Positions 31,177-43,296 of a stretch of DNA of 64,000 bases are shown piece by piece; position 1 is the first letter of the stretch, and each line of letters opens with the position of its first letter. Under the pieces are notes generated by a model that made no database searches, was not told the DNA's origin, and saw nothing but the letters and a program-made list of their open reading frames with translations. A program made the translations under genes and the position numbers. The stretch comes from Nectonema munidae (lineage: Eukaryota; Nematomorpha; Nectonematoida; Nectonematidae). The stretch covers positions 186,001-250,000 of the forward strand of contig JAUIRK010000960.1 of the NCBI GenBank assembly GCA_030549495.1, in the 5' to 3' direction.

Positions 31177-34100
31177 TGTGTGCCCGACAAAAATTTGAAG
31201 TTTCTATGTGTTTGCAGAATATCAAATGAATCTGAAAAGGTTTATTGAAAAAAATCAATAAGTAAAAATATTAGGTGCTCTTTGCTTTCTTATCTAGAAG
31301 GAAAAAGTATCGGCGGGTGAGTGCAGCTAATCTTTTTGGTGTTTTAGCATATTGAATTGAAATATTTTTAAAATTTTTAGCTCTAAACCGACCGTTTATC
31401 GTAGGCTCATCAGACGTACCTGTTGAACGGTAAAATACCTTTTTTGCATCTATTGGATGGCGCCTTTTTAATTATATTTCACTTAATATGTTAAATATAA
31501 AGAATGCATTCTTCACAAAGTTCCTGAGTTTCAAATTCGTTATAATGAATCATACACCTTTGCATTCTCAATCAATTGAAATCATAGAGAAGGGAGATGA
31601 CAGAGATGGTGAATATGATAGGTTTGCACATGTTATACCAAAAGTATCATAATTAAAAATTTCATTTTGCAATGCAATTATTATTAGACTATGCTTTACG
31701 TTTTTTTTCTTAATGAAGTGGAAGATTTTTTTAATCGATTCACAATTCTTTTGACAGTAAGTGGTTTCAATTAATCTTTATATCTTGTATTAAGCTTCCA
31801 CAAGTTATGTTAAGTGAAACACTGGCTGGTGTTCTGTAGAAAGTTGATAGGTGTTCGACGAATTTACTTATGCTTTATTTGAATTTATGCTTATACGCAT
31901 TTTAATTTGGTATACAAATTTTGAAATAATATATTGTTTTTGTTTTCTTAGAAGCCTTCAGAAGAACTTTCTGAAAGAACTCAAATGTGAATTCGCCACT
32001 TAAGCTTTTGATTTTAATGAAGAAAAATGAAGTTTCAAATATCAAAATAGCTGCTGATGGCCTTTTTTATAGTTGTAATAAAGATATTAAAATGGCATTA
32101 ACCATGTCTTTTGCAAATTTATTTCGTGTTTGATTTTCATTATCCGAAAAGTTTTCAATTACTTGGATTCTTGCAGAAGGAAGTTTTAGAAAATTTTATA
32201 AAAAATGTGTATTGGAATATATTTGAATAAAGATTTTTGATGTTAAGGGTATTATGGAATATAATATGAATAAAGTTTTTGATCATTTTTTATGCAAAGT
32301 TTTGATTTCATTTATAATAATATAAAAGAAAAATTGCAATGGTATAGCTGCCGAATTACTTATCAGCAGAGTAGGTTTATAGTTTAGGTATGTATAAATT
32401 TATAGGTGTTAAAATGTAAACGTGTAGCTGGCGTTAAAATGCAAACGTGTAAGTGGCGTTGTAAACGCGTTTATATCTAACGCGTTAAAAAGTCAAGACA
32501 AATTTGGTATTTAGAATTATGCTTAGATTCTAAACACATTATTTACGGGTATGTATTATGAGATCTAGAGTTATTTAGAGAGACTTTATTCTATTTTATG
32601 TGTTTTGTTTTAAAATTTTAATAAATATAATTAATGTGTTTTTTCTCTCCTTTTTATCATATTTAATTGAACATGTGTTATTACTTACCGTGCATAAAAA
32701 CACATTTTTCTATTAAAATTTTGCGATTTACGAAATGTTTTATGTCAAAAAAAAGTTTAGGGAAAGATAGTATCGACTATCACTAATTCGGAACGGTTGG
32801 ATTCTGAGAAGGCAAATTTTAACTTTATTTGAGTCCTAATTTTACTAGTCTAATTTACAAATCACATCTACAAATTTACTTTGAAATATAAAAGTAAATA
32901 GGAAAAATGTGATTTTACTCAAAATAAAAAGAAAGAATAAAAATTTTAAATGGGTTAAAAAGCGATAAAATAATTCTAAAATCGGGATTAATTACACGAT
33001 ACAAAGTAAGGAATTTTTAAAATGTGTTTCAGGTGAAGACTGTTTTTGGAGACTTGTTTGGCATACAGAGGTTAGGGTATGCTCTTTCGTATTGAGGACC
33101 CTTAATTTGCATCATAAACACATGTGATAATTCGGGAACAAATTTACAGCTGCTTCTTTGACCGCTGGGAGTTAGATAGTAATGAACCGTCAGTATTTTT
33201 ATACTTGTCTAAATTTTAACTCTTAAGTGAAAAGTTTTAGCCTGTTCTCTGATTATTATTATTTCTCCAGACACTTTTACGAAGCTGCTAATCTCATTTT
33301 ATCAGAGCGTAATCTCATCAACTTTCAAAAGGCATCTTTGTGTGTTTTCTAAAACATCCTATTTTTTTTAAATATCTTTCTATGTGCTTATTGCGAACAC
33401 TAACTTCCATCTTTTTTGTCATACTTTTGAAAATATAGATTATTATTATTATTAATCTAATTAATTTGTCTTTTAATTTTTTAAAATATACTTTCGGCAA
33501 ATATTTTCATAATTCCTAATTAATAATGTTACGATTTATTTAAATATTTTATCCAAATTATAGAAAGTGCAAATTCGTATTTCCAAAATAATGATAGTTA
33601 CGTGATGAAATTAATGCTTGTGGCCTGATATTTTATGTGTTATAAAATTAATAAAAAAATTATTTTAAAATATTTTAATTACTAAAGACAGAAATAATGA
33701 AAAATAATAATTATTATTTATCTCTGAAAAATTTTAATGTTGATTTAAAACAAATTCTTTCAATTTTTTAACAAAAAAAAACCGCGTTAATTTTTTTTTA
33801 TATCATATAACATATGGTAAAAATATATAAAACATTTTGCTTTTTGCTTTATTATATTTCAAAAATGCCAAAATAAATTGTGAGCTGCGTATCATTTTAA
33901 AAAGTATGTTAAGTATGTAAAGTATATATTTTTTCAAGATAGGTAACAGAAATTCTAACATAAAAAAGTGTAGGCCAATGGCGTAGTGGCGAGTGTGAAA
34001 GGCCTTGACCCAGTCGCTTTGTGTTTTTGAAAGCAATCATTGCCACCCATACACTGTAAAAAGGGTTTAAAATTTACACGTTGGGGGGGTTTTTTGATAA

Positions 34101-35705
34101 AAAAAAAGGGAAGGTATGATCTGTTCACTTATGGAATAGTATTCTTTCCTTGGATCCGATACCACCAAATAAAAGAACAATAAATACTGCTTATTTTTGT
34201 GTAAATAAATTTGAAAAATAATTTGTACATAAATTTTCCGACAAAAATATAAACTTATAGGGAAATAAAACGATATGAAAATTAATATAAAAAATGCACT
34301 CTTTGATTTGTTTTTGAAAACTTCACCCCCTATATACCTTTTAAATTATTTGACCTAACTTGAAAGGAAATATTGAAGGAATTTTTCATTAAAACATTTT
34401 GTTTATATTTTCCAGACTATGGAAAAATACTTTAAAAGCAATTTTGGGGGTGAAGCAATTTTGATGGAAACGCCATACCGATTGAAATTCCAAATTGTAA
34501 AATAAAATTTAAATAAATATTATGTAAAAGTATTGGAAAGAGAGTGATGCCCTTTTTCAAACTTTATTTTCTCAGTTTCCTAACTAAAGAAAGAAATTTA
34601 TTGATAATAATCAAAAGGTTTACATAAAAGAAGAAACAGAATATAAGAAATACAGGAAATAACTATTATACAAAGGGTTTTAAAAATCAGAATTGGTGAA
34701 ATAAAATAGAAGCCGAATTAAAATGCAACAATAGACACATGAAAACGATAACAACTTAAAGAAAAAAAAATAATAGTGATCATAAGTTTTCGTGAAGATC
34801 CAAAAGCCAATAGGCCGCATTTAGGATACAACACTGAACAAAAAATAAGGCAAGCTAAAATATGTCATCATATATACTTCTTATTATCATTTCATCTATG
34901 GATGAAACACAATACACATCATCTCAAATAACAATATTTGAGTTAAATACTTTAAAGTGAAACTTTACGATTTGGTTTCATCTACAAGAAATCGCCATTA
35001 AATGAACGTAAATTGAGAAGATGACATAAAAAAGAGAAATTTAAGTAGATACGCAAAAAGAGTCATTGATTATATTGCTATCGCTTTGATCTATCAATAT
35101 ATAAGCAGCTAAAATTTATCTTGATCTGTGTACTCAAAAAATTTATTTAAAACTCGCTCTCAAATTCATCCAATCTTCAATTGCATGTAAGATGTGTTTT
35201 TACAACAGTTTTAAGCCTAAATAAAGAATAATTCATTAGGACTTTTGCCACATTTTAAAGATTATTAATAATAAACTTGAGTGATTGCCAAGATATAATA
35301 TATAAATTTAACTTAAATATTCTAATAAATAAGGAGTTATAAAAAATTACTATTTAAATATTTTTTTATTTTAATTCCATAAAGGTATAAAAGTAAATGT
35401 TCATAGAATAAACGCACTTCCAATAGTACAACATGTGTAAGACTAACGCAGTCAGTTTAATCCCAACAGAGGACTTCAAAAGTTCTAAAGAGTGAATGAA
35501 ACTGTTGAGGCTTGAATATCCAAATCCTGTTTTTACAAAGTCTTCGGTTGTTGATAATGATTGAATAAGAATAAATTCAAGCATCTTCAAATCAAATTGA
35601 ATGAAAAAAAGTCGTGGAAGAAAATTTGCTTTGAAATAAACTTAAAATGAGGACTTTTTTTCACATATCAAAATATTTTTTAAACTATATAAATTTTTTC
35701 CTTTA
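31177..35705. other. Long AT-rich stretch without recognisable genes
   Basis: I examined both strands and found only short open frames without motifs. One minus-strand frame of 74 codons (35366-35590) is not low complexity but matches nothing I know. A 25-bp tandem repeat lies at 32408-32470. A segment at 33970-34040 with GGCGTAGTGGCGAGTG looks vaguely tRNA-like at its start but has no B box. Confidence 0.4.
32408..32470 (+). repeat. 25-bp tandem repeat with CGTG motif
   Basis: Two units GTTAAAATGYAAACGTGTA followed by R-S-TGGC (32408-32432, 32433-32457) and a third partial unit ending AAACGCG. Confidence 0.8.
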
Positions 35706-35873
35706 AAGGTAAGGTAATGTGAGGTGTTTTCATCCAAAACGCACAATTGCGCCGTTTGTATCGAACTATGACAAAATAGGCTTAATGCGGGATCGAACCG
35801 AATACCTTAAGTTATCGAAACCCAGTACCTAACCAACCACCTTACTCACGCCCTATTATAGGACTAATCCTCG
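35706..35873 (-). repeat. tRNA-derived SINE, subfamily A
   Basis: Minus strand: GGCGTGAGTAAGGTGGTTGG head, B-box region GGTTCGATCCCG, then the CATAGTTCGATACAA-like body, CGCAATTGTGCGTT and a TTACCTTT tail. The same family as 38957, 45894 and 52610. Confidence 0.75.
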
Positions 35874-37171
35874 ATTTAAATTAAAAGCTAAGCATATACT
35901 TGATAAACTGCATACATTATTGATTCATAAAGCTATCCTGCTTAGACATTTATGCTTGTCTCTATTATGAAGTGTTTTGCTAGTTAGTTAATGAAGGATA
36001 GTTAATATATCAGTTTCTCTATCAGAATATATCAGTTCTAGGATAAATAACATATCAGTTATGAAATGAATTAATTTAAAGTATTGTCATTTATTGAAAT
36101 TTAGTGTAACACAATTTGGGAATCTCTTTCCAATACTCTTATATTGTATATAAGAAGTTATCCAAAGAAAAACGTAAAATTGAACATAGATTACTTCCTA
36201 TTTGAATATATGAGGATACACTTTCTATAAAATGTGAAGTTATTATTCTTTTTCTAAAACTTTGTTTTATTTCATTTTTTAAATTTCATTCTACAAATTG
36301 ATTAATTAAACTTTATCTCACGCTTTTTTTAAAAACGATTTCTACAATAATAATAAATAATGATATTCAAAATTTTTAGAAAACATTGCCAAACATTGAA
36401 AAAAGATCCCACCCGATGTTATAATTAATAACTTTAAAGCAATGGAAAAAAATTTACTTATATATATAGTCTAGACAAATTAACTGTATTCTTTTGAAAT
36501 AAAAGAGGAAATCAAAAAGTTATCTTTTGAAATTGTGAAAAGTTTTCAAGAATCAAAAATTTCCTTATAAATAGTTTTTAGTTTTAACCAATCTCGTTGA
36601 AAACGTTTATCAGTTTAAGAAATATGGGAATTAAGTCGAGATCTGAGACTTTTCCCTTCATTCCGATTTCTTTGTATATTCAAAGTTGAGTATATTCTTT
36701 ATTATGATACAAAAGTCAGTGGTGGAGCAATTTGGGCACCTCAAAACTTCAAATCAAAGCTTGGAAAGGGTTACAAATTTGGTTATTCTATGCGAGTTGG
36801 TATTCTAAAAGATTTGAAGAAAGCCGCAATCATATTAAACAATATACCTGTTTAACTTCAAAATGGAAATAGTGAACTTCAAAGCGAAATTGAAGCACTT
36901 TACTTTGTTTGTCATTTGCTATTTCTACGGTTCTAGTATTTTCATACAACTCATGAATTAGTTTTTATATCTTTTAATTTTTTTATGTTACTTGGCTTTT
37001 GAATATTTTCTTATATATTTTTGATCAAAATGTTCTTTTGTCTTTTTTTCAATGATTTTTAAAGCAATTCTTCATTTTGCTTCTATTGATATAATTTACG
37101 GCGTTTTGATAATAATTTTTTTGAAACCTTCTATTATTAATGTATATTTATTATTATTGATTGCTTTTAGA
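35874..37171. other. Upstream of candidate peptide gene
   Basis: AT-rich. Around 36705-36858 one plus-strand frame reads VSGGAIWAPQNFKSKLGKGY and YSMRVGILKDLKKAA before a stop; it looks protein-like but I cannot name it. A splice acceptor TTGCTTTTAG precedes 37171. Confidence 0.4.
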
Positions 37172-37330
37172 ATGAATATTTTTGCGTATTTGGTGCTATC
37201 GATTGTGTTTTTTGTGTCAAGCACGCAAGCCATTTTCATTGAAAGAAATTGGGCTGGAAAAAGAGGTCTTAATGATCGTTTTGATTATTCTAACCTGGGT
37301 GCAATGAAGGAGCTTAAAAAAACTGTTCAG
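37172..37330 (+). CDS. Candidate neuropeptide precursor, signal-peptide exon
   Basis: The ATG at 37172, one base after a TTGCTTTTAG acceptor, opens a 20-residue hydrophobic signal peptide (MNIFAYLVLSIVFFVSSTQA). Cleavage before Gln or after Ala would release QAIFIERNWA or IFIERNWA, followed at once by Gly-Lys-Arg, the classical amidation plus dibasic cleavage site. A linker GLNDRFDYSNLGAMKELKKT follows, and the exon ends CAG with donor GTATAT in phase 0. A peptide directly after the signal sequence, starting with Gln, with Phe at 4, Trp at 9 and an amidated end, has the outline of the AKH/ACP/corazonin group (ACP is QVTFSRDWNA-amide), but the order around Trp differs. I see this as a candidate member or a new peptide. 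The peptide and secretion signal are visible; the receptor family is inference. Confidence 0.55.
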
Positions 37331-38194
37331 GTATATTTATTGTACTAAATTTTATCGCTAAGACATTGGCCAACCGACAAAAGACAATCAATCAATTAAT
37401 TAATTAATTGAATCAACTTCCTTAGCTCTTATAGATTTGGCTTACTTCTACACCACAAGTTAATTGAGTGAAGTATACTTATATAGGCAGTGATTCAAAT
37501 GTCGCCGTGCATAAGAATTTTTTTAAGAGATAAATTATATTAATGTAACAGGATAAATAAGGTTGCAATTATTTTTTCAAAGAAAGCAAGTCAATTTACT
37601 GTCTTTTTTTTACTTTCAACGTAACTGTCAAAATGTTCGCGTTTATATAGTCCATATATATACCTATATATACATATAGTTCATCTATATATATATATTT
37701 AGCTTCAAGTATATGTAATTCGTTAATAACAAGAACAATAAGATGATGTCTATTGCGAAGCAAAGATTTGCACAGGTTTTCAGTATGGTTAAAAAGAACC
37801 AAACTGAACACCTAACAATGATAGATAAGTGTATACACTCCATGCTCTCATCATATCACAACAAACTAATCCCCTTTGCTAATAAAATACTCGAATAAAT
37901 TAGAATTTGATGGGCATATAATCTGAAAGCAGATCTATAGTTCTTCTTTGCAGCTTCATTACGCGTTTACCAGACTCATTCAAGCACTGACATTTCATGA
38001 AGACCGTTACGCCTGTGCCTCCTTTATCCCTCGATCTTGTTGCTTTCTATACTCTGGAAGAGCTGAGGACTTTGTCTTGCATAATTAGAACAAAGGTTTA
38101 AACCAGGGTTTTTCAAATTCTGGTTTCCGACAATTCAGTGTGTAGAAACAGAAAAAACTTTATGTTTGGCGTTTTTATCCTTTTCGTTATGTAG

Positions 38195-38209
38195 CGGATA
38201 ATGTTGGTT
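38195..38209 (+). CDS. Possible 15-base micro-exon of peptide gene
   Basis: CGGATAATGTTGGTT lies between a TTATGTAG acceptor and a perfect GTGAGT donor and keeps phase 0 (RIMLV). The frame stays open for 192 further bases (to 38392), so this could also be a longer terminal exon with the stop at 38390-38392. Both are weak compared with the flanking exons. Confidence 0.25.
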
Positions 38210-38956
38210 GTGAGTCGGACACAGTTGGGATGGAGATTATTTACAGAAGAAGATCTTGACGGAGCGCAAAATTCCTTTTCTTCTAGACTTTCAAAATGTT
38301 CTGGAAATCACTCAAGTTATCTTTTTGTACCGCAAAGCAACCTGTATGAAGGCGCTACGATGCCAGAACCTTTTGAAGGACAAAAATATTGATTATCGTT
38401 AAATTTTTTTATATAAATATTCTATATCAAAAAAGGATAGGCAAGCTAATATGTACATTGTAGTTATTGACTTACATAATGATTTGTAATTACAATACTT
38501 TTTTTTATATTTTACCCATTCATTTCTTTATCTACTGTACTCGCTTCCCCATATAGCTATATTAGTTGAATTTCTTTCAAAGATTTCATTTCACATCTGC
38601 CCGTATCATAAATCTCCAACTACCTTTGATATATTATCTTATTTTAACTTATTTTTTGTGTTCAATTTTTTCTTTCTGGTTGAATATCCTGATGGAACTA
38701 GAATGCCTTTCTTTGTGTTCCAAAACTCCCTTTAACAGGCTAGTATTACTCTTCTCCAATGGTGGAAACTTTAATCTTTCATTAACACTAAATTTAAGAT
38801 TGGCTTTTATTTATTACAATTCTTAACTTAATTAACCTATCTGCAGTTCCAAATTTAGAACTAATTTGTATTCCTATGTTTGAAGAGCCGATAACAAAAA
38901 GATATAGGATTCTGATTCTTTTTAATAAAAATTACTTTGTCTTTAGTGTTCTTTTA

Positions 38957-39109
38957 TAGGGGCGTGAGTAAGGTTGGTTAGATACTAGGTTTGGATAACT
39001 CAAGGTCTTGGGTTCGATTCCGTATCAAGCCTACTTTCTCATAGTTCGATACAAGAGGCGTAATTGTGCCTTCTCGATGAAAACACCCCACGGTACCTTT
39101 ACCTTTTAA
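38957..39109 (+). repeat. tRNA-derived SINE, subfamily A, well kept
   Basis: Starts GGGGCGTGAGTAAGGTTGGT (A-box-like), B box GGGTTCGATTCC at about 39007, body CATAGTTCGATACAAGAGGC, GTGCCTTCTCGATGAAAAC, tail TACCTTTACCTTTT. It lies in the intron of the candidate peptide gene. Confidence 0.8.
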
Positions 39110-39876
39110 CAATTTATAATTTTATCGGGGACAAGTGCTAAATTTTTTAGAGGTTTTAAGAGTATATTTAACATTAAAGCCTCTACAGCCAATGCAACCA
39201 ATCGAAACTGATTTTGTTTTAGATTTAACACTAATATCTATGGAGAGTTTATCTTTTTTGTTTATTTTCGAAGAAAACACCATTCTATTTTGTAATGTTT
39301 TTTTTCTTTTAATCTTCGATCTTTTTAAGTTGCGATAATGTTATTTAAACTTTACATTTTGTTAAAAAAAGTATAACTTGTGTCATAATTTTTATAGTTA
39401 GGTAGGCTGACCATATTTTATTTTGAACAAAACATCAAGTGTGAAGCATTAAAGTCTTATTTTGTTCAAGCGATGGTTAAACGGGAAAGTGGAAATATTG
39501 CCTTGAATAAAGTTTGTCGTCTTTATAATTACGTCTATATTATATATCAAGATATAGGTATTCTATAGAGATGTATAGTTCGTCCAATGAAAAGAGCAGA
39601 TTAGATGCTGGACTCAGAATTCCTGCAAGACTATGATGTTATCCGAAAGGATCATATGCGAACGTCACAAACAATTACTTAACTGTTAATATAGTCAATG
39701 AATGCTCATTCTGTATTTTGTAGAATTTACCAATTTTGGAATTTGGACACTCCTTCATAAGTTCGCATATTTCTTCTTTTGTAATTAGAATAATATTTTT
39801 GCTTACTTACAAGAATTTGGCAATAATTTAGATCACATACAAAACAATATACTAATCAAAATTTCATTGTTTTTAG

Positions 39877-39924
39877 AAAGCAATAAAACGCATGAGTATT
39901 CTGGACCCACAATTGGAAGATTAG
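39877..39924 (+). CDS. Candidate last exon of peptide precursor
   Basis: Follows TTGTTTTTAG and in phase 0 reads KAIKRMSILDPQLED then stop, giving a precursor of about 70 residues, which is usual for AKH-like precursors. A second frame is also open over the same exon (THEYSGPTIGRLEELICEWK, stop at 39954-39956) and looks more protein-like, but needs a carried base that the exon at 37330 does not supply. AATAAA follows at 39979. Confidence 0.4.
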   Translation, partial: KAIKRMSILDPQLED

Positions 39925-39978
39925 AAGAATTGATTTGTGAATGGAAGAGCTTGTAAATATTTTTCTCCTCTTGTATAA

Positions 39979-39984
39979 AATAAA
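39979..39984 (+). promoter_or_regulatory. Likely polyadenylation signal
   Basis: AATAAA 55 bases after the phase-0 stop at 39922-39924, consistent with a terminal exon here. Confidence 0.45.
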
Positions 39985-40772
39985 ATTTGCAACGTCTAAA
40001 TTTTTGCTTTCTTCTATGATTATTGTTGAACTCACTTTTGTAATTAAGCTTTTAACCCTATTCCTGCTGTGCTATTTTTGATAACTCTATGACGGGGAGG
40101 AGACTTTTTTGACCTTCCTACTTTTTTCTTAAAATATTAAAATTTTTATAAAATTACTGCGTTAACCCACTAAATAATTGATTGAGAAATTGATGGTTTC
40201 ATTTATTTCTATAAAAATCAATCAAACCTGTCAATCAATTACACATTTATAAACTTCAAATTATATTATAATTACACATTTTTTGGCTTGTCATAATTTA
40301 TAAAATAAACTAATTTTTGGTGATACCTAAAATATTTTACCCGTTAGTAATATAGGTTTCCCAGGTGACTTAACACCAAATATATTTTTCAAATATTTTT
40401 AAATAAACTCATTCATACACAGCAAATCGAACATGCTCAATTTTAATCTGTAAATAATTATGTTATTCTTAATCCAAGTCCAATTTTTGTCCCATTAACC
40501 AAATCAACCTTTTACTATTTGATCATGATCGTATTTTTGTCAATCTATATATAAGTAATAAATACTACATTATAATGTTGTTAAAATGGTTATTTATAAA
40601 ATAGTATTCTCTCTTTATATAAAAATAATTCTGTCGATGTCATAAATAAGGATGGGATCAAATCTCTAATCGAGACAACCTGGAATCAAGTTTACCAAAA
40701 GATCAACAAGATCTAAATGTATATGTTTCTATTTTTCTTGAAACCTTTTATATTATATTTAATGATAAATAA
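39985..40772. other. AT-rich DNA between peptide gene and transposon
   Basis: Around 40655-40720 a short frame reads GIKSLIETTWNQVYQKINK, reminiscent of the end of a Tc1/mariner transposase, but it is too short to call. The rest is featureless. Confidence 0.35.
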
Positions 40773-43203
40773 CACTGGTCAACAAATTTTTATTTTTTTT
40801 CTTTGGCAGACCATCTAGGAGTGTTTTCTGGGGTTTTGAAGGTCGCTGATTACGAATATAACATTGGTTTTGTCTGATTGGCTCTAGTTTAGAAGATACT
40901 GATAGCCTCAAATAAGCCTAAACTGCTAAAATTCTCCCTGAAATACTTCAATATAGAAGCAGTAAATAATAATATCAGAAAATACATAATAATTATTATG
41001 TATGTAGTGTTTTTAAAACAGTATTTAAGAATTTTCTTTTTAATTCTTTTCCTTTTTTATTCCAGAGTTGAAAATGAGTTCCAGAGAGAAAATGAGTTCT
41101 TCTAAAAGACGTTGTAGATATGAACCGATGTCTTTTGTTACATCTGTGGACAGTATATGATGGCACAACAAAAGAGGAATATTACAGACTTTGTCAAGAG
41201 GGCGTACAAAGCATACTTCGATATGAAACTAGGTGACCAAGATAAGTCTTGGGCCCCACATATGGTGTGCAAAACCTGTGTAGAAAGTCTCCGCGGTTGG
41301 ACCAATGGTAAGCTGAAGTTGAAGTTTGCTGTACCAATGGTGTGGAGAGAGCCCAAGAATCATTTTGATGACTGCTACTTCTGTATCAATGATATGACGG
41401 GGTTTAACAAGCACAAGAAAGCAAATTGGCAGTATCCGAGCCTGGATTCTGCTATCCGTCCTGTTGCGCACTCTGAGGATCTACCTGTGCCTGTTTTCAC
41501 CAGTCTGCCTGAAATCGATGAAACCGAAGAGATTCCAGCTGATCTTTCAATATCAAGTGGTGATAGCTGTAGTGACTATGAAGAACCCTCAAATGGCCCT
41601 CAGCTTTTCAATCAATCTGAACTTAATGACCTAGTGCGAGACCTTTGTTTGTCGAAGGAGCAGTCTGAAGTTCTTGCATCACGACTCCAAGAGAAAAACA
41701 TTCTTGATTCTGGCACAAAAGTAACATACTATAGGACAAGGGAAGGCAGCTTGCTTCGTTTCTTTTCTAAAGAAGATGACCTGGTCTTTTGTAATGACGT
41801 TTCTGCACTTCTTAACTGCATGGGGATCTCGTCATATGACCCAGCAGATTGGCGTCTCTTTATAGATAGCTCGAAATCAAGTCTAAAAGTTGTACTTTTG
41901 CATAATGGCAATAAGTTTGCTCCTGTACCAATTGGCCATTCTACCAAGATGAAAGAAGAGTATGATGGTATCCAATTTGTTCTTGAAAAACTAAATTACA
42001 ACACTCATAAATGGCTGATTTGTGTGGACTTGAAAATGGTGAATTTTCTGCTTGGTCAGCAAAGTGGGTACACAAAGTATCCCTGCTTTCTTTGTTTGTG
42101 GGATAGCAGAGCAAGAAACCAGCACTGGAGAAGGGAGAACTGGCCAGAACGAGAAAGTCTCGAAGTCGGCACAGCCAACGTCATCAATGAGCCTTTGGTA
42201 CCCAGGGATAGAATCATCTTCCCTCCATTGCACATAAAACTAGGGCTCATGAAGCAGTTTGTTAAGGCGTTGAACAAAGATGGGGATTGCTTCAAGTACA
42301 TATGCAGGCAATTTCCAGGTCTTTCCATCGAAAAAGCTAAAGGTGGCATCTTCGATGGACCTCAGATTCGAACGCTCATGAGGGATTCTGACTTCACTAA
42401 TCATATGAACAGGGTTGAGTTAAATGCTTGGGTGTCCTTCACAGATGTAGTGACAAACTTTTTGGGAAATCACAAAGCTGATAATTACAAGCAATTGGTC
42501 CGTAAGATGCTTACTGCATACGAAAAACTAGGGGCAAATGTGAGCATTAAAGTTCATTTCTTGTTTAGCCACCTCGACAGATTTCCTGGTAATCTTGGTG
42601 ATTACAGTGAGGAGCAAGGAGAGAGATTCCATCAAGACATCAAAACAATGGAAGAGAGGTATCAAGGCAAATGGGATGAGCACATGATGGCAGACTACTG
42701 CTGGAACCTTTTGAGAGACTGTCCGAAAGTTGCTCACAAGCGAAAATCGTATAAACGTCAATTTCACTTTTGTGAATAAAATATTGTTTTGTGTGTTCAT
42801 TGTAACTAAGAATCTAGTGTATAATAAATGCTTTGCATTAAAATTCAGTAAATTTTTAGCAAATTTTTTGTATATTCTCGAAATCTATGAAAAGTGTTCA
42901 GTTATTATAGGATAAATGAAATGATGTTATATCTAACTTAACTTGTTAGATTGAGATTTTACACTGTCTTTGTGGTTTTAGATTATCATAAAAATCAATA
43001 TCTGACATTTTTGCACTATTTAGCCGTTTTTTGTACGTTTAGTTATGGTCGCGAATGGGTGATTTCAGACGAACGACCCCCCTGTGATATCTCCAAAACT
43101 AGAGCCAACTTGAAAAAACAAATGTCAGATTCGGATTCAGCGCCCTTGAAAACCCCAGAAACCAGTCTCACTTTGCCTGCCAAAAATATTGTGTTGACCA
43201 GTG
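40773..43203 (+). mobile_element. DDE transposon with ~125-bp TIRs, nearly intact
   Basis: CACTGGTCAACA at 40773 and its inverse ending at 43203, with TAA on both sides (40770-40772 and 43204-43206) as a possible 3-bp duplication. The arms match far inward: TTTCTGGGGTTTT, GCTGA-T-CGAAT and GGCTCTAGTTT are shared in order over about 125 bp (40773-40905 against 43075-43203 inverted). Length 2431 bp, GC-richer than its flank. It carries one gene on the plus strand with an apparent 5' intron ending TTTTTATTCCAG at 41065. The arm length and small duplication do not fit hAT; I leave the superfamily unnamed. Confidence 0.85.
41074..42779 (+). CDS. DDE transposase, one frameshift from intact
   Basis: The natural start is likely ATG 41074 or 41092 (MSSSKRRCRYEPMSF). 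One base is missing in the T-run near 41132, so the open frame of 540 codons begins only at 41157. Across the lesion a Cys-x-x-Cys (CYIC) and a later VCKTCVESLRGW form a ZAD-like zinc-binding N-terminus; a second pair is DCYFC. The core has LFIDSSKSSLKVVLLHNGNK (first Asp), WLICVDLKMVNFLLGQQSGY (second Asp), the inserted PCFLCLWDSRARNQHW, IIFPPLHIKLGLMKQFVKAL, HFLFSHLDRFPGNLGDYSEE, and QGERFHQDIKTMEERYQGKW with the acidic third residue. These phrases belong to a protein type repeated in many arthropod and cnidarian genomes. Only the N-terminal lesion is visible. Confidence 0.8.
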
Positions 43204-43296
43204 TAATTGAACCAGTTGATTTCACAAACTATATTGAAGGTTCGAAGTAAAAATTACCAGAAGACATTGATTTGCATTGCTTGTGTTTCTCTACAC

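Noticed and set aside
33965-34050. tRNA-like start GGCGTAGTGGCGAGTG
   Set aside because: No B box, no tail, no second copy in the window.
38104-38145. CAGGGTTTTTCAAATTCTGG as a hAT left end
   Set aside because: No right end or duplication found downstream.
40655-40720. Possible Tc1/mariner transposase end
   Set aside because: About 20 residues only, with no ends or TA duplication visible.
42951-43250. 99-codon frame over the right end of the 40773 element
   Set aside because: It lies in the terminal inverted repeat downstream of the transposase stop and has no independent motif.
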